A stretch of DNA of 64,000 nucleotides from Segatella copri DSM 18205 (GTDB taxonomy: Bacteria > Bacteroidota > Bacteroidia > Bacteroidales > Bacteroidaceae), in assembly GCF_025151535.1 (NCBI RefSeq), contig NZ_CP102288.1, positions 625,501 through 689,500 on the forward strand, given 5' to 3'. Under the pieces are notes generated by a model. That model was not told where the DNA came from, made no database searches, and saw nothing but the letters and a program-made list of their open reading frames with translations. Both the position numbers and the translations under genes were made by a program. Positions 25,991-35,846 of this stretch are shown piece by piece (the stretch's first letter is position 1; each line of letters opens with the position of its first letter).

Positions 25991-28663
25991 TTATTTGTTG
26001 TAGCTCGTGTTGCCATTGTTTACAACCTTGTCTATCAACTTGAATACCTGCAAGCGGCTCTGTCCGTAAGCTACATAGATGTAACCATTGTCGAGAGTTA
26101 CATAGTTAGCTGAGTTCTTGGTTGAGCAACGCTTCTTGGCTACAACCTCAGGCTTGCCTTCTGCTGTCTTCTTGTTCTTGTCGAGAACTACGAGACCATA
26201 GCCACCGCATGCCAAGTAGATATAGTTGCTATCGAAGGTAACACCATTGGCATAGCCCTGAGGTACCTTGGTGATGGCTGTCAGTGGTGCTGACCAGTTC
26301 CATACTTCCTTGCCAGAAGAGCGGTCGAAGCAAGAGAGACCCTTTTCGCTGCGACATACATAAATGTAGTTGCCGTCGATAGCGATGGTGTTCTTGCCAT
26401 TGTTAGGAGCGATGTCGCCAACTTCGATAGTCTTGCTAGGAGTAGCAGTCAAGATGTCTGAACCTGTGTCAAACTCTTCTATGCGTCCCTTTACGGTAGC
26501 GAGAGAATCTCCTGGACGTGACTCATAGTACAATGTTGCAATCTTATTACCGTTCATTGCGATATGCTTAGCCTTGCCAGGCAATTCCTTGCTTCCAAGT
26601 AATGTCAAGTCATCAGCGTTGTAAACCTCATAACCTCTTGTACTCATTATGAGAAGCTTGTTGCCGTCACGTACGATACAGTTCTCGTCGTTCTTAGCCT
26701 CGGCAGAACCTTTCTGTACGTTCTTAATCAATGGAACTACATTCAATGGGTTGATAGTAGTGTTCTCATCGATTTCTCTCACTTCGGTATTGAGAAGACC
26801 ATTGCTGTTGATGTCGATGCTAGCAAGCATTGCACCACTGTCGTTTGAACTACCCACTAAGTAGAGCTGAGGAGTAGAAGGCTTGGTATCAATCATCAAG
26901 TGGTTGAAGTCAAGCACTCCCTTCTTGTCCTGCAAGTACTGCAACATGGTTGTCGCATCGTTGGCTGTCTGGAATACTTCTACACAAGCTCCGTGTCCTT
27001 TACCGCGAGTATGATAACTCATATACATCTTGCCATTGTATGGCTGAATGCATGTTGCTGAGATGTTGTGCGTATGGTCGTAGACGATATCGCTGACAGG
27101 GGTCAGTTCCTTGCCTGGTTTCTCTGGGGTTGTTGGCTTGTCTGGTGTGGTCGGTGTTATGGTCTTACCACACTGAGTATCAGTAATCTTGTAGTCGCTA
27201 GATATTTCAGACCAGTAAGCGTTTCTGCCGCCCTTTGGAACAACGTTCATGTCTGTCAAGACAATACCATTGTTCTCAAATTCTGTAACGTCAAGATACA
27301 ATGTGCTTCCTTCAGTCTCTGCGTTAAACAGGTAGCAGGTTGAGAAATGAGCATTGTTATAGGCTTCTCCTAAGGGAAAATCATTGTTTCCATTATACTT
27401 AACTTTATTCGCTTTGAACAAAGCTTTAGAACCACTTCCTACCAAATCAACAGAGCCTACAAGGTTATTATCATTCTGATAGGTTCCTGAACAGTCAATG
27501 TATCCGTTAGAATTTAAATAAATGTGGCTTGATGCACACTGATAGATGCTTGCTGCCTTCAAATAACCTGTATGCAAGTTGGCTGCGTTGCTATCGATTC
27601 TGAACTCGCCTTTGGTTTCTACACCGCAAGCATAGAAGTTTGTCGTGCCCTGCAACTTAAGAGTATTTGCTTTGAAAGAACCAGCAAAGTTGACAGTACC
27701 ATTGATGGTAATGTCTTTCTTGCTCAAGTCAAGCCCATTCTCACCTTGTACGTTAGTTGTACTACCTTGGTTGTGCTTGAAGTCTCCACATTTCAAGTCT
27801 CCTCCGATGTAGACATTGGCTGATTCTGTGTCTGTGTTATATACGTTGTTGGAGATGTTTACATCTCCAACAATGTAAACCTGAGAACCAAAGTACAAGT
27901 TTTGTGCTTTCAAGTTGCCACCTACATACAAAGGAGCATCAGCATTGACGTCATTCTTTAATGTAAGGTCTTTTGCAAAATATGAAGTTCCAGCACCAGG
28001 ATAGAATTTGGAACCATTGTAATCACCACCAATGTAGAAGTTGCCTCTATTGTCTACGTCTGCTGTTGTAGTCCAATCGCCTTCGATATAAATGCCCTTG
28101 CTAGAACTTATATAGAGGTTTCTTGTTGAATCGAAGGTTGCGCCTTTGTAAATGCAAATGTTATAATCTACGTTGCCTGACTGGTAGTGGAATTTACCAC
28201 CATTGAGTACGTAGATGTTTACGTTGTCTCCAATACCCCAATGGTTAGTGATAGTCAGTTCACCACCATTTTCTATGAAAATATTTGTGTTTTTTACATT
28301 TGCCAGTTCCAATGTGACATTGCTCTTGACAATGTAATTTCCTGATTGTCCGTCTATTTTGTTTACATTCAATTCTGTACCCGTGGCAACTGGAGCCTTA
28401 GGCATAGAAAGTGTTGTAACCTGTGGAGCTGTGCCCGTATATGCAGATCTAGTTCTTGCTTTCGTTGTTGCAGAGAAAGGGGCTGTGTTGAAGTTGATTA
28501 CACGTGAAGCCAATTTCTGTGCATCTGTGATGGAAGTAACTTCCTTGCCTACCACAGTCTTAGAAGCATCACCTCCAGAAAGTCCATCTGTAGAATCGCT
28601 ACAAGATGCTAGAAGCACTGCAGCGAAAGTAAATGTAGCTAGTTTGACATTTATTGCTTTCAT
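25991..28663 (-). CDS. Surface lipoprotein, beta-solenoid plus beta-propeller (paralog 2)
   Basis: An 890-residue predicted lipoprotein; the signal ends in VLLASC (Cys about 21). Residues 95-420 consist of short repeating beta strands (YIGGDYNGSKF, YVGGNLKAQNL, YIVGDVNISNN) typical of a right-handed beta-helix. A Pro/Thr linker (about 505-515) joins a C-terminal domain (525-880) with repeated strands such as LVVLDKN and YIYVAYGQSRLQVFKL, which look like propeller blades. It is a full-length paralog of the 817-residue gene directly upstream. It heads the exopolysaccharide operon and could bind or organise the polymer at the cell surface. No catalytic motif seen. Confidence 0.6.
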   Translation of the reverse strand: MKAINVKLATFTFAAVLLASCSDSTDGLSGGDASKTVVGKEVTSITDAQKLASRVINFNTAPFSATTKARTRSAYTGTAPQVTTLSMPKAPVATGTELNVNKIDGQSGNYIVKSNVTLELANVKNTNIFIENGGELTITNHWGIGDNVNIYVLNGGKFHYQSGNVDYNICIYKGATFDSTRNLYISSSKGIYIEGDWTTTADVDNRGNFYIGGDYNGSKFYPGAGTSYFAKDLTLKNDVNADAPLYVGGNLKAQNLYFGSQVYIVGDVNISNNVYNTDTESANVYIGGDLKCGDFKHNQGSTTNVQGENGLDLSKKDITINGTVNFAGSFKANTLKLQGTTNFYACGVETKGEFRIDSNAANLHTGYLKAASIYQCASSHIYLNSNGYIDCSGTYQNDNNLVGSVDLVGSGSKALFKANKVKYNGNNDFPLGEAYNNAHFSTCYLFNAETEGSTLYLDVTEFENNGIVLTDMNVVPKGGRNAYWSEISSDYKITDTQCGKTITPTTPDKPTTPEKPGKELTPVSDIVYDHTHNISATCIQPYNGKMYMSYHTRGKGHGACVEVFQTANDATTMLQYLQDKKGVLDFNHLMIDTKPSTPQLYLVGSSNDSGAMLASIDINSNGLLNTEVREIDENTTINPLNVVPLIKNVQKGSAEAKNDENCIVRDGNKLLIMSTRGYEVYNADDLTLLGSKELPGKAKHIAMNGNKIATLYYESRPGDSLATVKGRIEEFDTGSDILTATPSKTIEVGDIAPNNGKNTIAIDGNYIYVCRSEKGLSCFDRSSGKEVWNWSAPLTAITKVPQGYANGVTFDSNYIYLACGGYGLVVLDKNKKTAEGKPEVVAKKRCSTKNSANYVTLDNGYIYVAYGQSRLQVFKLIDKVVNNGNTSYNK

Positions 28664-28744
28664 GTTAGTCTTCGTTTTAAACGTAATTCTTCATCTTTAT
28701 ACGAATATCTTTATTATTAAGCTAAGTTAGCTTTAATACGATTA

Positions 28745-28783
28745 GTTCTCCCTCACTCTAAAATAGTGAGAGTGGGGGAGAAC
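28745..28783 (-). other. Intercistronic hairpin between the two lipoprotein genes
   Basis: A 14-bp stem (28745-28758 with 28770-28783, one G-U pair) directly after the stop codon of the first lipoprotein gene. There is no T run. It could protect the upstream message and give it a higher level than the rest of the operon. Confidence 0.5.
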
Positions 28784-28798
28784 AGAAATTGTATTGCG

Positions 28799-31252
28799 TT
28801 ATTTTGCTGTATTTGTCAGTTTAAATACCTGTACACGACCTGTACCATAAGCTACATAGATATTTGTGCCATCTACTGCTACATAGTTTGCAGAGTGCTT
28901 CTCGCCTACAGCACGATGAGCTACCACATTACCATCCTTATCAAGTACAACAAGTCCATAAGCACCTGCTGCTACATAAACGTAGTTGGCATCAACAGCA
29001 ACACCATTGATGTAACCAAGACGATTATCTACGCTCTTGTTGCCCTTAGTGTTGATAGGAGTAACATAGTTGTTAGTCCAAGCCTTTGTGCCATTAGCAT
29101 TCCAGCAAGAAAGACCCTTTGCACTCTGGCAAGCATAAATCTTTCCGTCAGGACCTACTGCAACCATGTTCTTGCCATTGTTTGGTGCAATGTTTCCGAG
29201 GTCGAAGTTTCTACCTCTGCTCTGCAAGTCTGCGCTTGTGAAGCAAACCATCTGACCATTAACGGCAGCATCACCAGCCTTAACATCTGTACCATAGTTC
29301 AAACCGATAAGACCTTCGGTGCTTGTAGCCATGAACTTAGCCTTTCCTGGCATAGTTACGTTGGTGTGGAGATAATTTTGTGATGGATCGTAAATCTCAT
29401 AGCCTCTTGTTGTAGCTACATAGATGTTGTTGCCCCATTTCACTACGCAGTTTGCATCTCCATGATCTGCGGCATCATCTTTGCTCTGTGCATTTCTCCA
29501 TGTAGGAAGTGTTGTCAAGCCAGAATTAGTATCAATTGTGCCATTGCTCAAGTTTGCGTATGCTACAACTGCACCTGCATTGTTACTACCTGCCAAGAAG
29601 AGCTTACCATCAATAACATTAAGATGGTTGAAGTCTGTCTTGTTGTCCTCACCATTTGTTGATACATTCTGGAGCAAAGACAAAGTAGAACCACTCATCT
29701 TAGCAACCTCAATGTTTCCACCGAAGGTACTTCCGTATGTGTGATAAGAGATGTACAAGTTGCTGTTGGCAGGAATGATGCTAGTTGCAGACTGACCATC
29801 AGGTGTACCAAGTGATGCAATCAAGTCGAGCTTAGGATTCTTCTGAATCTTAGCTGCAACATCATCCTTCAACTTCCATGTATGATTATCTTGTGGCACC
29901 AGTGCAGCGCCGTCTGTAGCTACGTCGTAGTCAAGATAAGAAGCGTCGAAAGCTAAGTCATTGTAGTTAACCTCAGTACTTTCAGAACCTTTGTAGCACT
30001 TCTTGAGCTGAAGCAAGAATGTTGCTGAGTTGTCTTGTGGAGTAGTGAAGCACTTCACATTGTCATCGCTACCTGTGTAGATGAATTTGTCTGCCTTTAC
30101 AACAGAGTAGCCAGAAGCATCATTGCTGTTGAGTACAATCTGACCAGCTGTGTTGTCAGTCTTCAAGGTATTCAAGTTGATGACACCAAGGTTGCTCAGG
30201 ATAATCTGGCAGTTGCCATTCAAAGTTGCAACAGAGTTTCCATCTGCAACATGCTCCTGACCCTTGTTGTTGTAAGTGTCTGATGTTACATTGAGGTAAG
30301 AAGTTGTAATCTTAGAACCTGCGTTCATAGTGAGAGCCTGCTTAACTTTGATGGAAGCATCAGAACTCAGTTGGCCACCATTGTTGATAGTCAAGTTGCT
30401 AACTTCCATTGTACGTCCAACGTGCAAGGCACCATTCAATTCTACGTCGTTTGTTCTGTAGATCTTGTCGGCAACGTTAACTTTAGCGTTGGCACCGATA
30501 GTCAACTTTTTAGCGCGGATAGAAGCATAGTTCCATACCTCCTTGCCATTTTCCTTGACAGGCTCGCCGTCCTTTGTTGCAACGTAACCATACAAGAATA
30601 CGTTTCCATTGACGGTTACATTCTGGGCAGGCTCTGTCTTTTCTGCATTAAGTTCACCAATATGTGTAGTGCAGTACAAAGTACCATCTATTGTGATGTC
30701 ATTGTCAGACTTGAAGTCGCCAGCCTTAGCGATGATAATTTTATCACCAGCTGCAACGGCAGCACCAGTGCCTTTAAATACCAAGTGAGCACCTGGCTGA
30801 ACGTAAATCTTGTTGTTACCTTCTGTCTTGTCGTAAATGACAGTGGCTTTACCTCTTACCCAAAGAGTAGCGCCCTTGATGCTCTGTCCTCTCAAATCGA
30901 GAGTGCCATCACCCTTATAGTAATATTTCTGACCTTCTTCGAGGTTTGTTGCGCCAGTAATTTCATTTACACCTCTTCCAGGAATTGTTGGAATCTCAGG
31001 CATAGAGGTCAAACCATTAAACAATGTTTCATCAGCAGCGCGAGAGAAACGACGAGCTCCTGCGTTGGCAGAAACCTTGTAGTTCGTTACACTTGCAGCA
31101 AGTGAAGCTGCGTCTGACTGTGTAAGACCAATTGTTGTAGCGTCGAGGATATCAGGGTTGGTGCTAGGACCATCACTGTTACTGTCGCTACATGATGCGA
31201 ATACGAATGCTGCCAAACCGATAGCAGCAAGTTTAGAATTGAATACTTTCAT
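28799..31252 (-). CDS. Surface lipoprotein, beta-solenoid plus beta-propeller (paralog 1)
   Basis: An 817-residue predicted lipoprotein, signal MKVFNSKLAAIGLAAFVFAS before the lipid cysteine C21, then a Ser/Asp/Gly spacer. Residues 95-400 are beta-helix-like repeats (LTIGANAKVNVADKI, VELNGALHVGRTME, LTINNGGQLSSDAS). The C-terminal 340 residues form propeller-like repeats ending in YIVAYGTGR-type strands (NIYVAYGTGRVQVFKL). The order SCSDS, beta-helix, linker and propeller is shared with the next gene, so the pair arose by duplication. As the first gene of the operon it is probably the most abundant product. Function not recognised; polymer attachment at the surface is an inference. Confidence 0.6.
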   Translation of the reverse strand: MKVFNSKLAAIGLAAFVFASCSDSNSDGPSTNPDILDATTIGLTQSDAASLAASVTNYKVSANAGARRFSRAADETLFNGLTSMPEIPTIPGRGVNEITGATNLEEGQKYYYKGDGTLDLRGQSIKGATLWVRGKATVIYDKTEGNNKIYVQPGAHLVFKGTGAAVAAGDKIIIAKAGDFKSDNDITIDGTLYCTTHIGELNAEKTEPAQNVTVNGNVFLYGYVATKDGEPVKENGKEVWNYASIRAKKLTIGANAKVNVADKIYRTNDVELNGALHVGRTMEVSNLTINNGGQLSSDASIKVKQALTMNAGSKITTSYLNVTSDTYNNKGQEHVADGNSVATLNGNCQIILSNLGVINLNTLKTDNTAGQIVLNSNDASGYSVVKADKFIYTGSDDNVKCFTTPQDNSATFLLQLKKCYKGSESTEVNYNDLAFDASYLDYDVATDGAALVPQDNHTWKLKDDVAAKIQKNPKLDLIASLGTPDGQSATSIIPANSNLYISYHTYGSTFGGNIEVAKMSGSTLSLLQNVSTNGEDNKTDFNHLNVIDGKLFLAGSNNAGAVVAYANLSNGTIDTNSGLTTLPTWRNAQSKDDAADHGDANCVVKWGNNIYVATTRGYEIYDPSQNYLHTNVTMPGKAKFMATSTEGLIGLNYGTDVKAGDAAVNGQMVCFTSADLQSRGRNFDLGNIAPNNGKNMVAVGPDGKIYACQSAKGLSCWNANGTKAWTNNYVTPINTKGNKSVDNRLGYINGVAVDANYVYVAAGAYGLVVLDKDGNVVAHRAVGEKHSANYVAVDGTNIYVAYGTGRVQVFKLTNTAK

Positions 31253-32590
31253 ATCTATTTAAGTTTAAATTGTACTTTCAGTTTCTTATTAATACCAATT
31301 TACTTGTATTTTTGTCCTCCAGCTCGTTGTTTTTTGGGGTAGTTTGACTATCATCATCTTACGTACATTTACAAGTGGAGCTGTTTGACGCTGCAAATTT
31401 AATGAAATTATTTCATAAATAGTTGTTTTATAGGGTTAAATAAACTTAATTCGTTACTTTTTGTTCTGATACTCATTAGGTTGGCTTCTTGTGGGCGATA
31501 ACGAATTGGCTCTTCCGCTTGTCAAACGATAACATTTCTGAACTCATTAACCCGAAAATTACTCCGAAAGATAGCAGAATATCTCCGAAGAATACGAAAA
31601 TTACTCCGATAGATAGCAGAATATCTCCGAAGAATAAACCAGGAAAACAAATGTTGGGAATACGATGATGGATATGTGTTGTGGTGACGAGGTGAAGGGT
31701 GAAGGGTATATTTTAAATCTTATATTATATTCTTTTTTTAGGATTTTTGGAAAATCCAGAAAGTCAGAAAAATGAAAAAACGGATTTTTTTCCTTGCCGC
31801 GCGTATATATAAAAAAGAGTTTTCAAACCTTCACCCTTCACCTTTTTATTTAACATTTTGTGTGTCAAATAGTTACGGGTGAAGGGTGGTGAAGGGTGTT
31901 TTCTGCTTTTTATAAACATATTTTAAGAGTTTGGCCCGTTTTTACATATTTTAAGTGTTTATTTTGGGTTCCGAAAGAGGTGCCATTTTTTTAGGGTCCC
32001 ATTTTTTCTTTTTTCTTACCGCTGAAATCTTTGAAAAGCGAGTGGGGTAGGGTATCCTGTCTTATGTTGTGTTAAACAATTATCAGATAAAAGAAGTTAA
32101 CGATACCGAAAAAAGACTGATTTTTAAACAAATATTAACGCGGAAAACTTGAAGTTTCGCATATTAGGTGATTCAAGTTTAAGGCAAGTTCAGAAGTTAA
32201 AAGAGTTAAAGAAGTTTAAGTGGTTAAAGAAGTTAAAGGGAAGTTAAAGAAGTTATCACTCCCTATGGTCGTTCAGTAAACCAGGAAAACAAATGTTGGG
32301 AATACGATGATGAATATGTGTTGTGGTGACGAGGTGAAGGGTGGTTCTTTTTCTGAAATCATAATTCTAATATTTTAAAATATGGCGCAAATATACGATT
32401 ATTTTCTGAAACGTGCAAGAAAATCCTGTTTTTTTATAAAACTTGCATAATAAGCAAGGCAATTGAGGCTCTTTTGCAAACTTTTTGGGCTTTCCCTGCA
32501 ACCTTTCTGTGTCTTCTTACGTCTAACCATCAGATTTCCGAAACAGAAAGGTATTCGGTATATCACGTATTTAGAAACATAAAATTAGAT
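31253..32590. repeat. Repeat-rich 1.3-kb gap with no gene
   Basis: No convincing coding region is visible. The stretch holds an exact-period 42-bp tandem repeat (31553-31594 and 31595-31636, one mismatch), a 66-bp direct repeat (31635-31700 and 32277-32342, one mismatch), several GGTGAAGGGT runs in both orientations, and one end of repeat family B (32152-32276, reversed). A CAAATTTA at 31394-31401 (TAAATTTG on the minus strand) is a possible -7 box for the exopolysaccharide operon, giving a leader of about 135 nt. Composition is very AT-rich and it looks like accreted mobile debris. Confidence 0.7.
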
Positions 32591-33463
32591 ATGAGTATGA
32601 AGAAATTTGGTATTTGGGCGGTGGCTGCCGCTTTATTCTTTGCCCCAATGGGCTTGAGTTCTTGCAGTATGGGATCTTCTTCCAGTGAAATGAAGGGAAG
32701 TCTCAACTTTACGCAGGATGATTTGACCGAGAAGCCTTTCAAGGCGATCGACGTGAATGTGATTGCCAGCGTTTATTATACCCAGAACAATGGCGATGAA
32801 TGCAGCGTTCGATTGGATTACTCTGCCATCAAGGATGCTGAGTTCGTACAGAAGCTTAAGGAGAAACTCAAGGTGGTTTATCGTGACGGCGAGGTGAAGA
32901 TCGGACTCAACGGAAAACTCAAAGTGCCTGCCGTTTGTAACTCTGAAAAGTATAGGCTCAAGATTTATATCACCAGTCCTGACCTGGTGAAGATTGCACA
33001 GGAAGGCGTGGGTTCATTCTATGCCAAGAGCATCAATAGCGACCGCCTGAAAATCGATAACGAGGGTGTAGGCTCTGTCAAGATTGGGAAGATTCTTGCC
33101 AACAAACTGGAGGTAACCAACGAGGGTGTTGGCTCGGTAAATATCGATGATGTGGCTGGAGATGATATGAACATTGATAACGAAGGCGTAGGCTCAGTGG
33201 TAATCTCTAAGGTTGAGATGGGAAGTGTGAAACTGGATAATGAGGGCGTAGGCTCTGTTAGTCTGGGAATGTTTAAGGGCGGCAGTCTGATTGTCAAGAA
33301 TGAAGGCGTGGGCAGTGTGAAAGCCAAGGTTGACTGCCAGAGTGTAAACGCTACTTCTGAAGGTGTTGGAGGGGTTAACTTGAGCGGTGTAACCCGTCAG
33401 TACAATAAGAAAAAAGGCGGAATCGGAGGAATTTCTGATGGCGGTTTGATAGTAAAAAAGTAA
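32591..33463 (+). CDS. Head-GIN domain (DUF2807) lipoprotein with near-identical GVGSV repeats
   Basis: A 290-residue exported protein; start at 32591 (MSMKKFGIW) gives a signal peptide ending in GLSSC, so a lipoprotein. Residues 35-130 fit the head-GIN fold. From about 140 the sequence runs in six to seven units of about 20 residues with a fixed NEGVGSV core (for example LKIDNEGVGSVKIGKI, LEVTNEGVGSVNIDDV), an unusually regular beta-helix. It is a single gene, divergent from the exopolysaccharide operon across the repeat-rich gap. Ligand unknown. Confidence 0.75.
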   Translation: MSMKKFGIWAVAAALFFAPMGLSSCSMGSSSSEMKGSLNFTQDDLTEKPFKAIDVNVIASVYYTQNNGDECSVRLDYSAIKDAEFVQKLKEKLKVVYRDGEVKIGLNGKLKVPAVCNSEKYRLKIYITSPDLVKIAQEGVGSFYAKSINSDRLKIDNEGVGSVKIGKILANKLEVTNEGVGSVNIDDVAGDDMNIDNEGVGSVVISKVEMGSVKLDNEGVGSVSLGMFKGGSLIVKNEGVGSVKAKVDCQSVNATSEGVGGVNLSGVTRQYNKKKGGIGGISDGGLIVKK

Positions 33464-33563
33464 CGTAAGTTATTGAAAAACAGAAAATAAAGTGGTTAAG
33501 AATTAGTGCGGAAAATTTTTAAAATGAATTTTTGAAAATTTTCCGCAGCTAAGAAATTCGTAA

Positions 33564-34343
33564 TTAGAAGTCCCACTTTACACCGAGGCAAGGACGAACC
33601 ATCCAGCCGGCATTGCTGCCGAAGTTGTGGCTGATTTCTACCTCGCTACCTACGCTCAGGTTCTCGCAGCCGAAGTGCTGACCTACGTTGTACCAGAGCT
33701 GTGGCTCAGTAGTGAAAACGGTGTGCTCAGCTTTGTAATCGATGTTGCCATCCTTGTCGAGCTTCAGGTTGCCATCCTTATCCTTGAAAGAACTGTGGTC
33801 CTCCCACCAGAAATCTGCGAAACCGCTAAAGTTCAATCCCTTTAATCCAAAGATGTCTTTGCATCCCCAAACAGCAGTAAACTGCATTGGCACGTTCTGG
33901 TCGGTCTTGCGGATAGTCTTGTAGAGTGCCTGGAGTGTCAAGGTGTTCTTGAAACTCTTGTCGTGCATGAAATACTCTACACCGAAGAGCCAGGCATTGT
34001 TGATAGGGTAGTTCTTGGTAATACCACCATTATACTCTACGTGGAGGCTCCAGTTCTTCATTGGGCTGTTCTGCCAGAAGTTCAATGCACGTGAAATCTC
34101 AGTATAAGTTCCACCCTGTGCCACGTTTGGACTGTTGGTGTCCATTTTGTCGTAATTGAAGTCGTGGTCTACAAAGAAATAGGTGTTACCCCATTTGTCC
34201 TGCTTGAACATTTCGAGTGTGAGGGTAACAAACTTGCGGTCACTGCCGAAGTCGTAGAAAACTTGGGCGTTGGTCTGTGCTAAAGTTTTGCTCGCAGGGA
34301 GCAACGCAAGTGCCATGAGCAGTAGGCTTTTCATCTTTTTCAT
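33564..34343 (-). CDS. DUF5020 family outer-membrane protein
   Basis: A 259-residue secreted protein with signal peptide MKKMKSLLLMALALLPASKT. The start at 34343 is chosen because the 13 extra codons of the longer frame precede a clean signal. The mature part alternates aromatic and polar residues in amphipathic strands and ends in CLGVKWDF, the terminal-aromatic pattern of outer-membrane barrels. It resembles DUF5020 proteins, distantly like nucleoside channel Tsx. Function is not established. Downstream of glyA but separated by a terminator. Confidence 0.7.
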   Translation of the reverse strand: MKKMKSLLLMALALLPASKTLAQTNAQVFYDFGSDRKFVTLTLEMFKQDKWGNTYFFVDHDFNYDKMDTNSPNVAQGGTYTEISRALNFWQNSPMKNWSLHVEYNGGITKNYPINNAWLFGVEYFMHDKSFKNTLTLQALYKTIRKTDQNVPMQFTAVWGCKDIFGLKGLNFSGFADFWWEDHSSFKDKDGNLKLDKDGNIDYKAEHTVFTTEPQLWYNVGQHFGCENLSVGSEVEISHNFGSNAGWMVRPCLGVKWDF

Positions 34344-34383
34344 AAATTTTTTCTTTTCTTTATTATTTATTAAATGAAACAAA

Positions 34384-34410
34384 AAACTGCGGACGGAAGG
34401 CCCGCAGTTT
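34384..34410 (-). terminator. glyA terminator
   Basis: AAACTGCGG (34384-34392) pairs with CCGCAGTTT (34402-34410). On the minus strand it is followed by TTTTTTG, consistent with an intrinsic terminator for glyA. Confidence 0.75.
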
Positions 34411-34433
34411 GTAATTATATTTATCCGTAACGA

Positions 34434-35714
34434 TTAGTATGCAAAGAGAGGGTAATTCTTCATCGTAGCATTCACCTTTTCGCGAACGCGGGCAATGACC
34501 TTCTCGTCCTCAGGAGCATTCAGAACCTCCTCGATGAGTTCGGCAATGAGGTGCATCATATCTTCCTTGGCGCCACGTGTGGTCATGGCAGCTGTACCCA
34601 GACGGATACCTGATGTCTGGAAGGCAGAACGGCTGTCGAATGGAACCATGTTCTTGTTGACTGTGATGTCGGCTGCAACCAGCGCATTCTCAGCGACTTT
34701 ACCTGTAAGATCTGGATATTTACTTCGGAGGTCTACGAGCATAGAATGGTTGTCTGTACCACCGCTCACGATACCGAATCCGCGACCGATGAGGTCATCT
34801 GCGAGTACGGCAGCATTCTTCTTTACCTGAGCTGCATACTCCTTCCATGAAGGCTGCAGATTCTCATTGAAGGCTACCGCCTTGGCAGCGATGACGTGCT
34901 CCAGCGGTCCACCCTGCTGACCTGGGAATACAGCAGAATTCAAGAGCATGCTCATCTTCTTAACCTCGCCCTTCTTGGTTGTCAAACCCCATGGGTTGTC
35001 AAAATCTTTGCCCATCAGAATGATACCGCCACGAGGACCACGGAGGGTCTTGTGAGTAGTAGAAGTAACGATGTGCGCATACTTCAATGGGTTGTCGAGC
35101 AGACCGGCTGCAATCAGACCTGCAGGGTGAGCCATATCGATCATGAGGAGAGCGCCTACCTCATCGGCAATCTTGCGCATGCGGGCATAATCCCACTCGC
35201 GGCTATAAGCGCTACCACCACCGATAATCAGTTTTGGTTTGTGCTCAAGAGCCAGCTTCTCCATCTCGTCGTAGTCTACACGACCTGTCTCCTTGTTCAG
35301 GTTGTAACCGATAGGGTTGTAGAGAATACCGGATGTATTGACGTGGCTACCATGAGAGAGGTGGCCGCCGTGGTCGAGGTTCAAGCCCATGAAGGTATCA
35401 CCTGGCTTCAATACGGCAAGCAGAACAGCAGCGTTAGCCTGCGCACCAGAGTGAGGCTGTACGTTGGCATACTCAGCACCGAACACCTTCTTTACACGCT
35501 CGATGGCGAGGTTCTCTACGATGTCAACTACCTGGCATCCGCCATAATAACGCTTGCCTGGCAGACCCTCGGCATACTTGTTAGTAAGGTAAGAACCCAT
35601 AGCGTTCATCACCTCGTCACTCACGAAATTCTCAGAAGCGATAAGCTCCATACCCTTCAGCTGGCGCTGATGTTCTCTTTCGATTAAGTCGAAAATCTCT
35701 TGATCTTTTACCAT
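34434..35714 (-). CDS. glyA: Serine hydroxymethyltransferase
   Basis: A 426-residue PLP enzyme interconverting serine plus tetrahydrofolate with glycine plus methylene-THF. The PLP lysine lies in [13 protein letters not shown] near residue 230; the N-terminal LIASENFVS and YGGCQVVD blocks are also present. Full length and cytoplasmic. It is transcribed away from the pyr genes after a 132-bp gap. Together with fhs it feeds the one-carbon pool. Confidence 0.96.
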   Translation of the reverse strand: MVKDQEIFDLIEREHQRQLKGMELIASENFVSDEVMNAMGSYLTNKYAEGLPGKRYYGGCQVVDIVENLAIERVKKVFGAEYANVQPHSGAQANAAVLLAVLKPGDTFMGLNLDHGGHLSHGSHVNTSGILYNPIGYNLNKETGRVDYDEMEKLALEHKPKLIIGGGSAYSREWDYARMRKIADEVGALLMIDMAHPAGLIAAGLLDNPLKYAHIVTSTTHKTLRGPRGGIILMGKDFDNPWGLTTKKGEVKKMSMLLNSAVFPGQQGGPLEHVIAAKAVAFNENLQPSWKEYAAQVKKNAAVLADDLIGRGFGIVSGGTDNHSMLVDLRSKYPDLTGKVAENALVAADITVNKNMVPFDSRSAFQTSGIRLGTAAMTTRGAKEDMMHLIAELIEEVLNAPEDEKVIARVREKVNATMKNYPLFAY

Positions 35715-35846
35715 TTCCCTTTACTTTTTATGGTTGATGTTTAATGAAATCGGGTGCAAAAATAAGCAATATCTCTCAAACTACCAAATAAATCGTAACA
35801 TTTTGAGTGATATTGCTTACTTTTTGTTATAAACTACCTGTTTTTA

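Noticed and set aside
34896..35687. 263-codon ORF on the plus strand
   Set aside because: Antisense to glyA.
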